A DNA stretch of 64,000 nucleotides from Atlantibacter sp. RC6 (lineage in GTDB: Bacteria; Pseudomonadota; Gammaproteobacteria; Enterobacterales; Enterobacteriaceae), in NCBI RefSeq assembly GCF_014193285.1, contig NZ_JACHZE010000005.1:62001-126000 (forward strand), given 5' to 3'. A model generated the notes under the pieces. That model saw only the letters and a program-made list of their open reading frames with translations, searched no databases and had not been told where the DNA came from. The translations under genes and the position numbers were made by a program. Below, one piece after another: positions 1 to 10,952 of the stretch; position 1 is the first letter of the stretch; each line of letters begins with the position of its first letter.

Positions 1-100
1 GCGCCAGCAGCGTCATCTGGATCAGCCCCAGGGCAATAATCGCCACGGTGGACATCGCCGACCACTTGGCCCCGCTAATGGTTTTTTCTCTCAGGCTCAT
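1..100 (-). CDS. wzxC: Colanic acid flippase WzxC, N-terminal fragment
   Basis: Only the first 33 codons are in the window; the gene continues beyond the left edge. The start is the ATG read leftward from position 100, nine bases after the wcaJ stop. The visible peptide begins MSLREKTISGAKWSA and runs into a hydrophobic stretch, as in E. coli WzxC, an inner-membrane polysaccharide transporter thought to flip lipid-linked colanic acid repeat units. Position directly after wcaJ is the usual colanic acid operon order. The fragment is short, but sequence and context agree. Confidence 0.85.
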   Translation of the reverse strand, partial: MSLREKTISGAKWSAMSTVAIIALGLIQMTLLA

Positions 101-109
101 GGACTTTCC

Positions 110-1504
110 TTAGTACGCGGCTTTATTCACAAAGCCTTTAAAAACTGTGAGAAAAACAATGCGGATATCGAACCACAGGCTCCATTCGCGGATGTATTCC
201 AGGTCGAACTCAATACGCTTTTCCATTTTCTCCAGCGTGTCTGTTTCGCCGCGCCAGCCGTTGATTTGCGCCCAGCCGGTGATGCCCGGTTTTACTTTAT
301 GGCGCAGCATGTAGCCTTCAATCAGTTCACGATACTGTTCGTTATGGGCCACGGCGTGCGGGCGCGGCCCGACGATGGACATACTGCCGGTCAGCACATT
401 GATAAACTGCGGAAGCTCGTCCAGCGAGGTGCGGCGCAGGAAGTTACCCACCGGGGTTACGCGCGGATCGTTCTGGGTGGCCTGAGTGACCACTGCGGCG
501 TTCTCCATCACCTTCATCGAGCGGAACTTCCACACCATAATCGGCTTCCCGTCCATGCCGTAGCGGGTCTGGCGGAAAATCACCGGGCCTTTGGAGGTCA
601 TTTTCACCGCCAGGGCGATACAGCACAGCACTGGCGAGATCAGCAGCAGGATCAGCGAAGCGAGCACGATATCCTCTACCCGCTTCAGCAGGCGGTTAAT
701 GCCGTTGAGCGGCGTATCAAACAGCGGCACCACCGGCACGCCGTTGACCTCATCGGTACGCGAATGAAGGATATTGAACGTGAACACGTCAGGGATCAGC
801 ATTACCGAGCAGGTCGTGTCGGAAAGCTGGCGCACCAGTTGCCTGATGCGCGCTTCATCGCTCATCGCCATGGCGATATAGATATTGTGAATTTTGCCGG
901 CTTTAGCGTCCTCTACCAGCTGTTCCAGATTTCCGGCCCAGTATTGCGAGACGCCGCCCGGCTGCGGGTCGTGGTACACACCGGACACGTCAAAACCGAG
1001 CCACGGCTCGTTCTGGAAGCTTTGCACCAGTTCCAAACCGACCGGTAGCGTCCCGGCGATGGCGACCCGACGGGTGTTGTAGCCGCGATTGCGCAGCCAA
1101 CCTGCGCCGAAGCGGATGCAGGAGCGGCAGACCAGCAGCCCCACGCTCGACAGCAAATACCAGGCGAACCACACCGCGAACCGGGTATTAAAATCATCGT
1201 TAAAGGCCAGCAGCCCGGCACTGAATACCAGGCTTAACGTCCAGTTTTGTAACAGCAGCGTCAGCTCGGTGGTGATTTTTACGCCGCGCCAGGAGCGGTA
1301 AAAGTCCGTGATCCCGCCGATCATCTGGAACACCACCAGCGTCAACAGCGCAATCAATAAATACATGTATAAAAAGGGCAAGCCGTTCAGTTTGCAGATT
1401 ATCCATAAGCCGCCAAACATAATGGCGATATCAGAAAACCGCTGCACCATTGAGATTAACGATGCATTTGTTTTGGCTCGCTCGCGCTTTTTTAGAGTTG
1501 TCAT
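110..1504 (-). CDS. wcaJ: Undecaprenyl-phosphate glucose-1-phosphate transferase WcaJ
   Basis: 464 residues, the same length as E. coli WcaJ. It starts colanic acid synthesis by transferring glucose-1-phosphate from UDP-glucose to undecaprenyl phosphate at the inner membrane. The N-terminal part has about four hydrophobic segments (roughly residues 18-130), then a soluble nucleotide-fold-like region, a hydrophobic segment near 277-300, and the phosphoglycosyltransferase domain with KFRSM (326-330), DELPQ (362-366) and GPRP (379-382). It lies between cpsG and wzxC. A strong hairpin sits just upstream at 1545-1568. The gene is intact. Confidence 0.97.
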   Translation of the reverse strand: MTTLKKRERAKTNASLISMVQRFSDIAIMFGGLWIICKLNGLPFLYMYLLIALLTLVVFQMIGGITDFYRSWRGVKITTELTLLLQNWTLSLVFSAGLLAFNDDFNTRFAVWFAWYLLSSVGLLVCRSCIRFGAGWLRNRGYNTRRVAIAGTLPVGLELVQSFQNEPWLGFDVSGVYHDPQPGGVSQYWAGNLEQLVEDAKAGKIHNIYIAMAMSDEARIRQLVRQLSDTTCSVMLIPDVFTFNILHSRTDEVNGVPVVPLFDTPLNGINRLLKRVEDIVLASLILLLISPVLCCIALAVKMTSKGPVIFRQTRYGMDGKPIMVWKFRSMKVMENAAVVTQATQNDPRVTPVGNFLRRTSLDELPQFINVLTGSMSIVGPRPHAVAHNEQYRELIEGYMLRHKVKPGITGWAQINGWRGETDTLEKMEKRIEFDLEYIREWSLWFDIRIVFLTVFKGFVNKAAY

Positions 1505-1544
1505 CGTTGGTCCTGTTAGTCGCGCTTACGCGCTGGAATAAAGT

Positions 1545-1568
1545 GGGACGCAGGCAGACCTGCGTCCC
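1545..1568 (-). terminator. Perfect hairpin between cpsG and wcaJ
   Basis: Ten-base perfect stem (GGGACGCAGG / CCTGCGTCCC) with a four-base loop in the 69-base gap between cpsG and wcaJ. On the transcribed strand it is followed by ACTTTATT, only modestly T-rich. It could be a partial terminator or an RNA-processing site inside the capsule operon; which is unknown. Confidence 0.5.
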
Positions 1569-1573
1569 TGCTC

Positions 1574-2950
1574 TCAGCCTTCCGCCTTCAACAAGGCCAG
1601 AATATCCCGCGTTCGCGCCTGCATCAGCGCCGCATCGCCACGCGACTCTACGTTCAGGCGTACCACCGGCTCGGTGTTGGAGCTGCGCAGGTTAAAGCGC
1701 CAGTCGGCGAACGACATGCTGATCCCATCGGTGTGGTCGACTTCCAGCGCGCGCGGCGCGAAATGATCTTTCACGCGCGCGATGGCGCTGGCCGGTTCAG
1801 CGAGGGTGTTATTGATTTCTCCGCTGGCCGGGAACGCCGCCATACGGTCGCTGACCAGTTGGGAAAGCGTTTTACCGCTGGTGCACAGCAACTCGGTCAC
1901 CAGCAGCCAGGGGATCATTCCACTGTCGCAATAGGCAAAATCGCGGAAATAGTGATGGGCGCTCATTTCACCGCCGTAGATAGCGTCTTCGGCGCGCATC
2001 CGCTCTTTGATAAACGCGTGGCCGGTTTTCGACATCACCGGGGTGCCGCCCGCTTCGGTGACCACATCCACCGTATTCCATGACAGGCGCGGATCGTGGA
2101 TCACCTTAGCGCCAGGGTGTTTTTCCAGAAACGCCTGGGCCAACAGGCCGACAATGTAATAACCCTCGATAAACTGCCCGTTTTCATCGAATAAAAAGCA
2201 GCGGTCAAAATCGCCGTCGAAGGCAATGCCCATATCCGCGCCGTGGTGCATCACCGCATCGCGGGTATCGGCGCGGCACTCGGGGAGTAAAGGGTTCGGA
2301 ATGCCATTGGGAAAGTGACCGTCCGGGGTGTTATGCACTTTGACAAAGCGCAGCGGAATATTCAGCGCCTGAAGACGCGCTTCCAGCGCGTCAATCACTG
2401 GCCCCGCCGCCCCGTTGCCGGAATTAATCACCAGGGTGCGCGGCTGGAAGTTTTTAACGTCGACATAGGTCAACAGGTGATCGAGATAGGCCGCGCGAAT
2501 ATCGATTTTCTGATAGTTGCCGCGCGCCTCGGGATTGACCGGCGGAAAGTCGTTCGCTTCGGCAAGGCGCTGAATATCGCGCAACCCGCTGTCGCCGCTG
2601 ACCGGGCGCGCACCTTCACGCACCAGTTTCATGCCGTTGTAATCGATCGGGTTGTGGCTGGCGGTAATTTCGATCCCGCCGCCCACGTTAAGATGGAAGG
2701 TGGCGAAATAGATCTCTTCCGTGCCCGCCATGCCGATATCCAGCACGTCGACGCCCGCGTCCTGCAAACCGCTTGCCAGCGCCAGCTTAAGCGGCTCGCT
2801 GGTCAGGCGCGCATCGCCGCCCACTACCACGGTTTTGGGTTTCAGATACTCGCCAAAGGCGCGGCCAATACGGGCCGCTATCGCTTCATTCAGCTCAACA
2901 TCCAGTTTTCCGCGAATATCGTAGGCTTTAAAACAGGTTAATTTTTCCAT
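1574..2950 (-). CDS. cpsG: Phosphomannomutase CpsG (ManB)
   Basis: 458 residues (E. coli 456). It converts mannose-6-phosphate to mannose-1-phosphate for GDP-mannose and GDP-fucose. The phosphoserine loop TASHNP is at residues 96-101 (Ser98) and the metal-binding loop DGDFDR at 245-250. The start at 2950 is chosen because [16 protein letters not shown] aligns with the E. coli N terminus and a GAGG ribosome site lies just before it; an in-frame start seven codons upstream (2971) adds residues not seen in the family. It lies 73 bases downstream of cpsB. Confidence 0.96.
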   Translation of the reverse strand: MEKLTCFKAYDIRGKLDVELNEAIAARIGRAFGEYLKPKTVVVGGDARLTSEPLKLALASGLQDAGVDVLDIGMAGTEEIYFATFHLNVGGGIEITASHNPIDYNGMKLVREGARPVSGDSGLRDIQRLAEANDFPPVNPEARGNYQKIDIRAAYLDHLLTYVDVKNFQPRTLVINSGNGAAGPVIDALEARLQALNIPLRFVKVHNTPDGHFPNGIPNPLLPECRADTRDAVMHHGADMGIAFDGDFDRCFLFDENGQFIEGYYIVGLLAQAFLEKHPGAKVIHDPRLSWNTVDVVTEAGGTPVMSKTGHAFIKERMRAEDAIYGGEMSAHHYFRDFAYCDSGMIPWLLVTELLCTSGKTLSQLVSDRMAAFPASGEINNTLAEPASAIARVKDHFAPRALEVDHTDGISMSFADWRFNLRSSNTEPVVRLNVESRGDAALMQARTRDILALLKAEG

Positions 2951-3023
2951 GATGACCTCGTTTTCAGGCAACAGTCAGCCCTGGCCGGGAAACAGCCATA
3001 AATTTTTCTCTGTGAATCAGGGC

Positions 3024-4466
3024 TTAGACGCGCCCGTAGCGATCCTCGAAACGCACCACATCGTCCTCGGCAAGATACGACCCTGAACGTACCTCAATCA
3101 GGTCGAGAGGAATTTTTCCCGGGTTCTCCAGGCAGTGGGTCGCGCCAAGGGGAATGTAAATTGACTCGTTTTCGCCGAGCAGTTTGATCTCGTCATTGAT
3201 GGTGACTTTGGCGGTACCCGCCACCACGATCCAGTGCTCGGCGCGATGGTGATGCATCTGTAATGACAGGCCCTCGCCGGGCTTCACGCTGATGCGCTTC
3301 ACCTGGTAACGTTCGCCCTCGTCGATGGAGTCATATTTGCCCCACGGGCGGTAAACTTCGCGGTGAATATGGTGTTCATGGCGGCCTTCGGCTTTAATCT
3401 GCTCCACCACTTTTTTTACATCCTGAACCTGATTGCGGTCGGCAATCAGTACCGCGTCTTTGGTCTGCACCACCACCAGATCTTTAACGCCTACCGTGGT
3501 AACCAACCCGGACTCGGCGTACACATAACTGTTCTCGGTCTGGTGGCTGATCACATCGCCGTGATGGACATTGCCTTCCGGGGTACGGTTGCTGATCTCC
3601 CACAGAGATGACCAGGAGCCGACGTCGCTCCATCCGGCATCCATCGGCACTACGACCGCATCGGCGGTGCGCTCCATCACCGCGTAGTCAATGGACTCTT
3701 CCGGGCAGGCCAGAAACGCCGCTTCATCCACGCGAATAAAATCGAGATCCGGATCCATAACGTTCATGGCGTTTTCGCAGGCATCGAGGATATCTGGACG
3801 GAATTTGGCTAACTCTTCCAGATAGCGGCCTGCGCGGAATAAAAACATGCCGCTGTTCCAGTAATACTCCGCGCTGGACACATAACGCTGCGCCGTGTCG
3901 AGGTCTGGTTTTTCGACAAATTCGGCAACGGTAAACGCCACCGCATCGGCCGCTGCGCCAGGGTTGATGACCTCGCCGCGGCGAATGTAGCCGTAGCCGG
4001 TTTCCGGCTGATCCGGCACGATGCCGAAAGTCACCAGTTTGCCCTGCAAAGCAAATGGCATCGCCGCGCGCACCGCGCCACGAAACGCCTCTTCGTCTTC
4101 GATCACATGGTCGGCGGCCAGCACCAGCATCAGCGGATCGTTATCCGGATTACGCCGTTTCGCCGCCAGTGCCGCAAGGGCGATGGCGGGCGCGGTATTG
4201 CGTCCGGCAGGTTCAAGAATGATGTTTTCGGTGAGCTTGTTCAGCTTGCGCAACTGCTCGGCGACGATAAAACGGTGCTGCTCGTTGCAGATCACCACCG
4301 GGCTTTCGCACTGCACGCCATCGAGCCGGCAAATTGTCGCCTGTAACATGGTAAGTTCCCCTTTCAGGCACAGGAACTGTTTCGGGTACAGCACGCGGGA
4401 AAGTGGCCACAGGCGGCTGCCGGAACCACCCGCCATAATGACGGGAAAGAGCGTGGAATGACTCAT
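3024..4466 (-). CDS. cpsB: Mannose-1-phosphate guanylyltransferase CpsB (ManC)
   Basis: 480 residues (E. coli 478). It makes GDP-mannose from mannose-1-phosphate and GTP in the cytoplasm. The N-terminal nucleotidyltransferase domain has the GGSGSRLWP signature near residue 13 and FVEKP further on; the C-terminal part (about 370-480) is a cupin-like mannose-6-phosphate isomerase type II domain, as usual in this family. Its start overlaps the wcaI stop by four bases (ATGA), so translation is probably coupled. Confidence 0.97.
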   Translation of the reverse strand: MSHSTLFPVIMAGGSGSRLWPLSRVLYPKQFLCLKGELTMLQATICRLDGVQCESPVVICNEQHRFIVAEQLRKLNKLTENIILEPAGRNTAPAIALAALAAKRRNPDNDPLMLVLAADHVIEDEEAFRGAVRAAMPFALQGKLVTFGIVPDQPETGYGYIRRGEVINPGAAADAVAFTVAEFVEKPDLDTAQRYVSSAEYYWNSGMFLFRAGRYLEELAKFRPDILDACENAMNVMDPDLDFIRVDEAAFLACPEESIDYAVMERTADAVVVPMDAGWSDVGSWSSLWEISNRTPEGNVHHGDVISHQTENSYVYAESGLVTTVGVKDLVVVQTKDAVLIADRNQVQDVKKVVEQIKAEGRHEHHIHREVYRPWGKYDSIDEGERYQVKRISVKPGEGLSLQMHHHRAEHWIVVAGTAKVTINDEIKLLGENESIYIPLGATHCLENPGKIPLDLIEVRSGSYLAEDDVVRFEDRYGRV

Positions 4467-5689
4467 GGGTTAACTCCAATATCGGCAATAAACTGGCTTA
4501 GCACGTTCTCCTTTTCGAGCGTGCGTTCGGCATATTCACGTGCCACCGTGTTGTTTTCCGGCATCTGTAATGCGCTTGCGATGCCCTGCTCCAGCGCATC
4601 CACCGATTCCGGCTCCACGCAAACGGCAATGCCAGGCGTGGTCTGGCAAAGCTGGCCCAGTTCGGTATTCGGTTCGGCGGTGATCACCGCATTGCCGCCC
4701 ACCGCCAGAATGTTGGTTAACTTCGAGGGCAATACCGCATCCGCCGCGCCGCGCCGTTGGATCACCAGATGGCAGTCGGCTAGCGCCAGCAGCGCCGGCA
4801 AATCCTCATACGGCTGTAGCGGCAAAAACTGCACGTTAGTGAGCCCGCGCTGGGCGGCCAGCGCCTCCAGCCGGGCCTTACCGCCGCCCTGCCCGACAAT
4901 TAAAAACAGCCACGGCTGCGTGCGGGCGCGATCCGCCACCTCAATCAGGTTCTCCAGCCCCTGCTTCTCGCCGATGTTGCCGGAGTAAAGGACTATTTTT
5001 TTATCCGCCGGCAGGCCCAGCCGTGCGCGCAGCGCCGCCACGTCAGCGCCAGGTACATCGCGAAAGCGCGCCACTTCTGACCAGTTAGGGAAAAAAATGG
5101 TGCGCTCGGGTGGCACGCCTTTCTCCGTCGCTTTGTTGATCATCGAGCGGGAAATGGTCGAGACGTTATCCACACCCAGCAGGCCGCTGCGCTCAAACGC
5201 CGCCGCCAGCTTCGCCACCGCGCCGCGTTTACCTCCCGCCATGCCGAGCCCCAGCATGGCGTCGACTTCATAATCCTGAATATGCAACAGGGTTTTCGCC
5301 CCGGAGAGTTTTGCCAGCAGCCGCATACCCGGCGTGCAAAACAGCGTCGGCACCACGCCGATGATGCGGTCGGGCTTCCAGCGGCGCTGGGACAGCAGCG
5401 GGAACAGCGAGCTGAGCGCAAAACTGCCGAGATGCACCAGCCGCTTCACCGTGGAGGGCTGTTTCGGCACATACAGCGGGCAGCGCCACACCGTGGCCGC
5501 GCCGGTTTCTTTGCGCCAGCGCCAGGCGGAGTAATTTTCTCCCACCTGCCAGGCCGGGTAGTACGGCGGCGCGGTAATGACGCGCACGTCATGCCCCTGA
5601 CGCGTCATCCACTCCACCATCTCGCCGGTGTATTTACCGATGCCGGTTAATTCCGGGGAGTAATTGATGCCGTACACCAGAATTTTCAT
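4463..5689 (-). CDS. wcaI: Colanic acid glycosyltransferase WcaI
   Basis: 408 residues (E. coli 407), a GT4-type cytoplasmic glycosyltransferase of colanic acid assembly. The N terminus [20 protein letters not shown] is typical of the family, and the nucleotide-sugar-binding C-terminal half follows the GT-B pattern. It has often been assigned the fucosyl transfer onto the lipid-linked glucose; that is family knowledge, not visible here. It overlaps both neighbours by four bases (gmm upstream, cpsB downstream). Confidence 0.95.
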   Translation of the reverse strand: MKILVYGINYSPELTGIGKYTGEMVEWMTRQGHDVRVITAPPYYPAWQVGENYSAWRWRKETGAATVWRCPLYVPKQPSTVKRLVHLGSFALSSLFPLLSQRRWKPDRIIGVVPTLFCTPGMRLLAKLSGAKTLLHIQDYEVDAMLGLGMAGGKRGAVAKLAAAFERSGLLGVDNVSTISRSMINKATEKGVPPERTIFFPNWSEVARFRDVPGADVAALRARLGLPADKKIVLYSGNIGEKQGLENLIEVADRARTQPWLFLIVGQGGGKARLEALAAQRGLTNVQFLPLQPYEDLPALLALADCHLVIQRRGAADAVLPSKLTNILAVGGNAVITAEPNTELGQLCQTTPGIAVCVEPESVDALEQGIASALQMPENNTVAREYAERTLEKENVLSQFIADIGVNP

Positions 5690-6165
5690 AATCCGGGTAC
5701 TCCGGCCTGAAGGGTGGCGTCGAAGTAAGCGCGGGTGTTGTGATGCACCTGCTCATCGGCAACCAGTGTGGCGGGTTTCAGCCAGCAATAAGCGTTGTGC
5801 TGATCGTCCGGCAGCACTAACTGGTTCGCCTGAACCCGCAGACGGAACCCCAGCACCACGTAATGGGTCGAAAACCCCTCGCCCGCAAAGCTGTCCTGGT
5901 AGAAATGCTGCCAGACGCCGTAAAACTGCGCGTCGCTACGGCGAAAACCCTGCCCCAGCTCCGCCAGTGTCAGGCGCGTAAAGGCCTGGTCGAGCGTTTC
6001 ATCCTTCTGAACGCGCCCGCCCGGCACAAACCAGTAGCCCTGTGCCGGGCGATTGGTGCGTTTACCCACTAAAAACTCGCCGTTTTCGTTTTCCACGATT
6101 AAATCCAGCGAAATTAACGGAGTTGAACGCACCACCGTGGCAAAATCTTGATGGCTGAGATACAT
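5686..6165 (-). CDS. gmm: GDP-mannose mannosyl hydrolase Gmm (NudD)
   Basis: 159 residues (E. coli about 160). This Nudix-fold enzyme hydrolyses GDP-mannose to GDP and mannose and may tune the GDP-mannose pool shared with GDP-fucose. The sequence shows the modified Nudix region of this subfamily ([18 protein letters not shown], about residues 48-65) rather than a full canonical Nudix box. It lies two bases after fcl and overlaps wcaI by four bases. Confidence 0.96.
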   Translation of the reverse strand: MYLSHQDFATVVRSTPLISLDLIVENENGEFLVGKRTNRPAQGYWFVPGGRVQKDETLDQAFTRLTLAELGQGFRRSDAQFYGVWQHFYQDSFAGEGFSTHYVVLGFRLRVQANQLVLPDDQHNAYCWLKPATLVADEQVHHNTRAYFDATLQAGVPGL

Positions 6166-6167
6166 GC

Positions 6168-7136
6168 CTACCCCCGGAACCGCTGCTGGTTTTCAAGGAA
6201 CCACTGATAGGTGCTGGCCAGGCCCTGCTCCAGCGACACCTCATGGAACCAGCCGAGGCTGTGCAGACGGGTGACATCCAGCAGTTTGCGCGGCGTGCCG
6301 TCGGGTTTGGTGGCGTCGAACACCACCCGTCCGCGATAGCCCGTGACCTGCGCCAGCGTCTGCGCCAGCTCGCGGATGGTGCAGTCCACCCCAGTGCCGA
6401 CGTTAATATGCGACAGCATCGGTTCGGTATTCTCTTCCCACACCTCTTTCGCCAGTTCCATCACATGAATGCTGGCGGCGGCCATATCATCCACGTGCAG
6501 GAACTCGCGCATCGGCGTGCCGCTGCCCCACACCACCACGTCCGGCGCGTTGCCGACGGTGGCTTCATGGAAACGGCGCAGCAACGCCGGGATCACATGA
6601 GAATTACTGGGATGGAAGTTATCGTTCGGCCCATACAGATTGGTCGGCATCACCGAGCGGTAACCACGGCCATACTGGCGGTTATAGGATTCGCACAGTT
6701 TGATCCCCGCGATTTTGGCGATGGCGTACGGCTCATTGGTGGGCTCCAGCGTTCCCTGTAACAGCTCGCTTTCCTTCATCGGTTGATTAGCCAGCTTCGG
6801 ATAGATGCAGGACGAACCGAGGAACAGCAGCTTATTTACGCCGTGGGTGTGCGCCGCGTGGATCACGTTGCTCTCCATCATCATATTTTGATAAATGAAG
6901 TCCGCCGGATAACGATTGTTGGCCTCAATGCCGCCCACTTTGGCGGCGGCAAGGTAGACCTGGTCAATGGATGCGTCTGCAAAGAACGCGTCCACGGCGC
7001 GGCTGTCGAGTAAATCGAGCTGCTGGCGAGTGCGCAGCACCAGTTCCACGTCGTTACGCTGGCTGAGCTGGCGAACCAGGGCGGAGCCCACCATCCCCTG
7101 ATGGCCCGCCACAAAAATACGCTGTTTTTTCATCAT
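6168..7136 (-). CDS. fcl: GDP-L-fucose synthase Fcl (WcaG)
   Basis: 322 residues (E. coli 321). This bifunctional epimerase/reductase turns GDP-4-keto-6-deoxymannose into GDP-L-fucose with NADPH. It is a short-chain dehydrogenase-fold protein with GHQGMVGSA near residue 11 for nucleotide binding and the catalytic YAIAK (Tyr-x3-Lys) near residue 136. It directly follows gmd, whose product is its substrate; the stop of gmd and start of fcl share one base. Confidence 0.97.
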   Translation of the reverse strand: MMKKQRIFVAGHQGMVGSALVRQLSQRNDVELVLRTRQQLDLLDSRAVDAFFADASIDQVYLAAAKVGGIEANNRYPADFIYQNMMMESNVIHAAHTHGVNKLLFLGSSCIYPKLANQPMKESELLQGTLEPTNEPYAIAKIAGIKLCESYNRQYGRGYRSVMPTNLYGPNDNFHPSNSHVIPALLRRFHEATVGNAPDVVVWGSGTPMREFLHVDDMAAASIHVMELAKEVWEENTEPMLSHINVGTGVDCTIRELAQTLAQVTGYRGRVVFDATKPDGTPRKLLDVTRLHSLGWFHEVSLEQGLASTYQWFLENQQRFRG

Positions 7137-8257
7137 CAGGACTCCAGCGCGATGGCGACCTCATAGCCATGGGATTTCAGCAACGAGTGCTTCCTGGCGG
7201 CTTCCAGATCTTTCGCCACCATCTCGGAGACCATCTCCTGCAAGGTAGTTTCCGGCTTCCAGCCCAGCTTCTCGTGGGCTTTGGTCGGGTCGCCCAGCAG
7301 GGTTTCCACTTCCGCAGGACGGAAATAGCGCGGATCGACGGCAATAATCACATCGCCCGGCTTCACGCCTGGGGCATCATGGCCGGTTACCGAGACCACA
7401 ATGCCTTTCTCCTCCACGCCCTTACCTTCAAAACGCAGTTTGATGCCGAGCTGCGCGGCGGCCATCTCTACGAATTCGCGCACCGAATACTGCACGCCGG
7501 TGGCGATCACGAAATCTTCCGGCTGCTCCTGTTGCAGCATCATCCACTGCATTTTCACGTAGTCTTTGGCGTGGCCCCAGTCGCGCAGGGAGTCCATGTT
7601 GCCGAGATACAGGCAGGAATCGAGGCCCTGGGCGATGTTGGCGATGGCGCGGGTGATTTTACGGGTCACGAAGGTTTCGCCGCGGCGCGGGGATTCGTGG
7701 TTAAAGAGAATGCCGTTGCAGGCGTACATGCCGTAGGATTCGCGGTAGTTGACGGTGATCCAGTAGGCGTACAGTTTAGCGACCGCATACGGCGAGCGCG
7801 GATAGAACGGCGTGGTCTCTTTCTGTGGGATCTCCTGCACCAGGCCATACAGCTCAGAGGTCGATGCCTGGTAGAAGCGCGTTTTCTTTTCCAGCCCCAA
7901 AAAACGGATCGCTTCTAACAGGCGCAGCGTGCCAATGGCATCCACATCGGCGGTGTATTCCGGCGATTCAAAAGAGACCGCCACGTGGCTCATCGCCCCC
8001 AGGTTGTAGACTTCATCCGGCTGCACTTCCTGCAGAATTCGCGTCAGGTTGGAGGTATCCGTCAGATCGCCGTAGTGCAAATGGAATTTTGGGTTGCTGG
8101 CGTGCGGATCCTGATAAATGTGGTCCACGCGTTCGGTATTGAAAGAAGAAGCGCGGCGCTTGATGCCGTGAACTTCGTAACCCTTTTCCAGCAACAGCTC
8201 GGCCAGATAGGAACCATCTTGCCCGGTCACACCGGTAATGAGAGCCACTTTACTCAT
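7136..8257 (-). CDS. gmd: GDP-mannose 4,6-dehydratase Gmd
   Basis: 373 residues, as in E. coli. It converts GDP-mannose to GDP-4-keto-6-deoxymannose, the first step to GDP-fucose. The Rossmann motif [11 protein letters not shown] is at residues 8-18, and the catalytic YAVAK lies about 157-161, in a context ([14 protein letters not shown]) typical of the family. It lies twelve bases after wcaF and is coupled to fcl downstream. Confidence 0.98.
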   Translation of the reverse strand: MSKVALITGVTGQDGSYLAELLLEKGYEVHGIKRRASSFNTERVDHIYQDPHASNPKFHLHYGDLTDTSNLTRILQEVQPDEVYNLGAMSHVAVSFESPEYTADVDAIGTLRLLEAIRFLGLEKKTRFYQASTSELYGLVQEIPQKETTPFYPRSPYAVAKLYAYWITVNYRESYGMYACNGILFNHESPRRGETFVTRKITRAIANIAQGLDSCLYLGNMDSLRDWGHAKDYVKMQWMMLQQEQPEDFVIATGVQYSVREFVEMAAAQLGIKLRFEGKGVEEKGIVVSVTGHDAPGVKPGDVIIAVDPRYFRPAEVETLLGDPTKAHEKLGWKPETTLQEMVSEMVAKDLEAARKHSLLKSHGYEVAIALES

Positions 8258-8269
8258 AATTGATTTTCC

Positions 8270-8857
8270 TCAGTTTGAATCAGGCGTTGTCTGGCTTGCC
8301 AGACTGCTATTTTCGGTTTCTACACGCTGACGAATAATTTCCGCCGGATTACCGCGGCAAATGACGTTGCCGGGTAACGATTTAAATACGCTGCTCCGCG
8401 CACCGACCACGGTGCCCTCGCCAATCGACACGCCGGGTGCGACAAACACATCGGTTGCCAGCCAGCATTTCTCGCCGATCACAATCGGTTTGGCATAAAT
8501 ATCGAAATGCGCGCTCAAATAATCATGGCTGCCGGTACATAAATAACTTCGCTGGGAAATAACCGCATTCGCGCCGATGGTAATATCGCCCAGGGTATAT
8601 AACACGGCATCGTCGCCTATCCATGCATAATCACCCAGCGTTAATTTCCACGGATAGGTAATTTTTACCGTCGGGCGAATCACTACCCCTTTACCCACTT
8701 GCGCGCCAAACAGTCGTAATAAAAAAGCGCGCCAGCGATAGGCTATTTGCGGCGACCAGCAAAATAATGTTTTCTGTACCGCCCACCATAATTGAACTTT
8801 AACAGGATGCCCGCCGCGGAAATTTTTTGGAACCGAGAATCCTCTTAATTCTTGCAT
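8270..8857 (-). CDS. wcaF: Colanic acid acetyltransferase WcaF
   Basis: 195 residues, a left-handed beta-helix (hexapeptide repeat) acetyltransferase that adds an O-acetyl group to colanic acid. The hexapeptide repeats run roughly over residues 60-170, including the SYLCTGSHD and GEKCWLATDVFVAPG segments. E. coli WcaF is about 182 residues and ends RVETE; here a Ser/Thr-rich tail of 13 residues follows the same RVETE end. A 110-base gap without any gene separates it from wcaE upstream. Confidence 0.95.
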   Translation of the reverse strand: MQELRGFSVPKNFRGGHPVKVQLWWAVQKTLFCWSPQIAYRWRAFLLRLFGAQVGKGVVIRPTVKITYPWKLTLGDYAWIGDDAVLYTLGDITIGANAVISQRSYLCTGSHDYLSAHFDIYAKPIVIGEKCWLATDVFVAPGVSIGEGTVVGARSSVFKSLPGNVICRGNPAEIIRQRVETENSSLASQTTPDSN

Positions 8858-8967
8858 CGGATCTCCTTATATTTTATTTCAATAACGCGCGGAAACTTTT
8901 AAATTCAGGATGCACATACCTCCGCCCCAAAAAGAGCGTAAATTTAATTATCACCGCTTAAATAAAA

Positions 8968-9720
8968 TTAACTTTTTTGATAAAGCGCTTTGGTTTTACC
9001 GGTGGTACGTACTCTTAACCAGTAAGAAAGCTCAGCCCAAAAACCGGGGACGCCTAAAATAGTGCGCTGAACGTTTTTCGCGTCCCGGCATAACTCCAGA
9101 TTATTGGAGGTGGAAACGCCGCCCATTGAAAACTCCGACACTAAACCCTCAAGACGTTTAAAGGGATAGCCCGCTTTATACAGTTTTGCCGCCAGCGCAT
9201 AATCGGACGAAACTTTATATTGCAGATCGTAAGGGTGAGATTTTAATCCCTGCATGGGGAAAAATATCGCCTGATGGCTGGCCGGTAAGCTGTGATAGAT
9301 ATACCAGCCCTTTTTGGCGCTGCGGCGGGTTTTATGACCGTTGCCAAAATCCAGTAGCGCATCGCCAATCACCATCGCCGGTTTATGCGAGGGGATGGCT
9401 GCCAGACGACGTACGAACTGCGCCACATCGCGGTGAAACACATCCCCGGAGTTTAAAAACAGCGCATAATCGCCGCTGGCGAGCTGAATACCTTTATTCA
9501 TGGCATCATATATACCGCGATCTTTTTCGCTGACGTAGCGTAACTGATATTGCCCGTGGAGGTTTTTCAGAAATTCCTCAGTGCCGTCTGCGGAGCCGCC
9601 ATCCACCACAATCCATTCAAAATCGATAGTGGGATCGGCCGCCAGATAATCCAGCGATCGCCATGTTTTTTCTACCCCGGCAAGATTTTTCCAGGCCACC
9701 GTGATGACGCTTAATCGCAT
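8968..9720 (-). CDS. wcaE: Colanic acid glycosyltransferase WcaE
   Basis: 250 residues (E. coli 248), a GT2-type cytoplasmic glycosyltransferase. The N-terminal GT-A region reads [10 protein letters not shown], then [12 protein letters not shown] and [10 protein letters not shown] (the acidic metal/nucleotide-binding region). Its exact acceptor is not evident from the sequence. It lies two bases after wcaD. The 110 bases between its stop and wcaF (8858-8967) hold only the wcaF ribosome site (AAGGAG) and no convincing structure. Confidence 0.95.
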   Translation of the reverse strand: MRLSVITVAWKNLAGVEKTWRSLDYLAADPTIDFEWIVVDGGSADGTEEFLKNLHGQYQLRYVSEKDRGIYDAMNKGIQLASGDYALFLNSGDVFHRDVAQFVRRLAAIPSHKPAMVIGDALLDFGNGHKTRRSAKKGWYIYHSLPASHQAIFFPMQGLKSHPYDLQYKVSSDYALAAKLYKAGYPFKRLEGLVSEFSMGGVSTSNNLELCRDAKNVQRTILGVPGFWAELSYWLRVRTTGKTKALYQKS

Positions 9721-9722
9721 TG

Positions 9723-10952
9723 TTATCTCTCCTGCACGTGGGGTTGCCCGATAGCCTTACGCAGAATAAACGGGCAGACAATTAAAAAAGCATATTCAGG
9801 GCTAAATATCGAACCGGTAAAGAACAGGGAAATCGGGGTAAATAACCACAACTGCACCCGGAAATTAGGATTATCGCCAAAGGCACGGGTTATCATTTTG
9901 CCTACCTTCCACAAATACCAGCCCGTTAAAATAACCGCCAGCCATGAAAAATAAATAATTAACAGATACAGACCATTGTCTATGGTTTTACCGACATCCG
10001 CACCGTTAAATATTCCGAATGAGGCCACATATTCGTAAAGCGAACCGAAACGCACCACCCCATCAATATGGGTTAAAGAATACCCGACCATCACCAGCGG
10101 GCCGATAATGCGATAATAAGATGACGAACCTTCCGTCCCTAAATCGCCAATACGCGTTGCGATATAGGGAAAAGCAAAAATCACCCCCACCATAAACACG
10201 GCAAGGGAAATAATTGCCAACGGCAGTTTTTTACGCAGCGCGTTTTTGTTGAGGTAGTTAAACGCCCACTCCAGCAAATAAAACAGGATAAAGGTCATTA
10301 CGCCGGAAAACGAACCGGAAAAAATGATACCCAACAGGATCATCGCATCGGCTTTTGGCGTTTTGAGGCCAAACTGTTTGATGCATAGCCAGATTGAGAT
10401 TAACGCCAGCGCAAAAAATGCCGGTTCAAAATAGAGCGCCGTGGTTCGCTTGCCGCCAAACTTAATAAAATTCATCACGTAGCTGTTGCTGTAGATCAGA
10501 TATTTTGAAATGGTCTCCATTAACGAACTGCCGCCGCTCAAAATAATCTGCGCCATTTCCACGCAGGCGATGGCGACAATAATTGCCGTCACCAGATAAA
10601 ACAACCGCAGCACCTTAGGGTAATTGCGCGGTGACAGCGTCTTAAAGCGAATGCTCCAGGTCATCCCGATAATGATCACGATGTAAACGAACAGCATGGT
10701 CGAGGTGACGTATTTCGAGGCGTCCAGCGACTGACCAAACAGATAGTTGAATAGCGTTAGCCCTGCCCCCAGCCCCAGCGCGATCATCAACTTCTTCAGG
10801 TTGATGCGCTCGACATACAGCAACAGCAACACCGGCAAAAACGTCACCACCGTAATGGGAAAGCTCTCACCCAGTTGCAGCAGCTTGACGTTAACCAGCA
10901 GATAAATCAGCGGCAGCAACAGATAGCTACAGACTCTGATAGAACGAGACAT
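9723..10952 (-). CDS. wcaD: Colanic acid polymerase WcaD
   Basis: 409 residues (E. coli 405), a very hydrophobic protein with about ten or more membrane-spanning segments, the presumed Wzy-type polymerase that joins colanic acid repeat units on the periplasmic side of the inner membrane. Segments such as [19 protein letters not shown] and [20 protein letters not shown] are near-identical to E. coli. The start lies 26 bases inside the end of wcaC, the longest same-strand overlap in the operon, suggesting translational coupling. Confidence 0.95.
   Translation of the reverse strand: MSRSIRVCSYLLLPLIYLLVNVKLLQLGESFPITVVTFLPVLLLLYVERINLKKLMIALGLGAGLTLFNYLFGQSLDASKYVTSTMLFVYIVIIIGMTWSIRFKTLSPRNYPKVLRLFYLVTAIIVAIACVEMAQIILSGGSSLMETISKYLIYSNSYVMNFIKFGGKRTTALYFEPAFFALALISIWLCIKQFGLKTPKADAMILLGIIFSGSFSGVMTFILFYLLEWAFNYLNKNALRKKLPLAIISLAVFMVGVIFAFPYIATRIGDLGTEGSSSYYRIIGPLVMVGYSLTHIDGVVRFGSLYEYVASFGIFNGADVGKTIDNGLYLLIIYFSWLAVILTGWYLWKVGKMITRAFGDNPNFRVQLWLFTPISLFFTGSIFSPEYAFLIVCPFILRKAIGQPHVQER

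Noticed and set aside
266-1048. A 260-codon plus-strand frame opposite wcaJ
   Set aside because: Fully inside wcaJ on the other strand, His/Arg/Gln-rich composition typical of a shadow frame. The same holds for other long antisense frames over gmd, wzc, wcaC and bioF.
8858-8967. 12-codon frame between wcaE and wcaF after a GGAGG
   Set aside because: The GGAGG is almost touching the ATG, which is too close for initiation, and the peptide resembles nothing.
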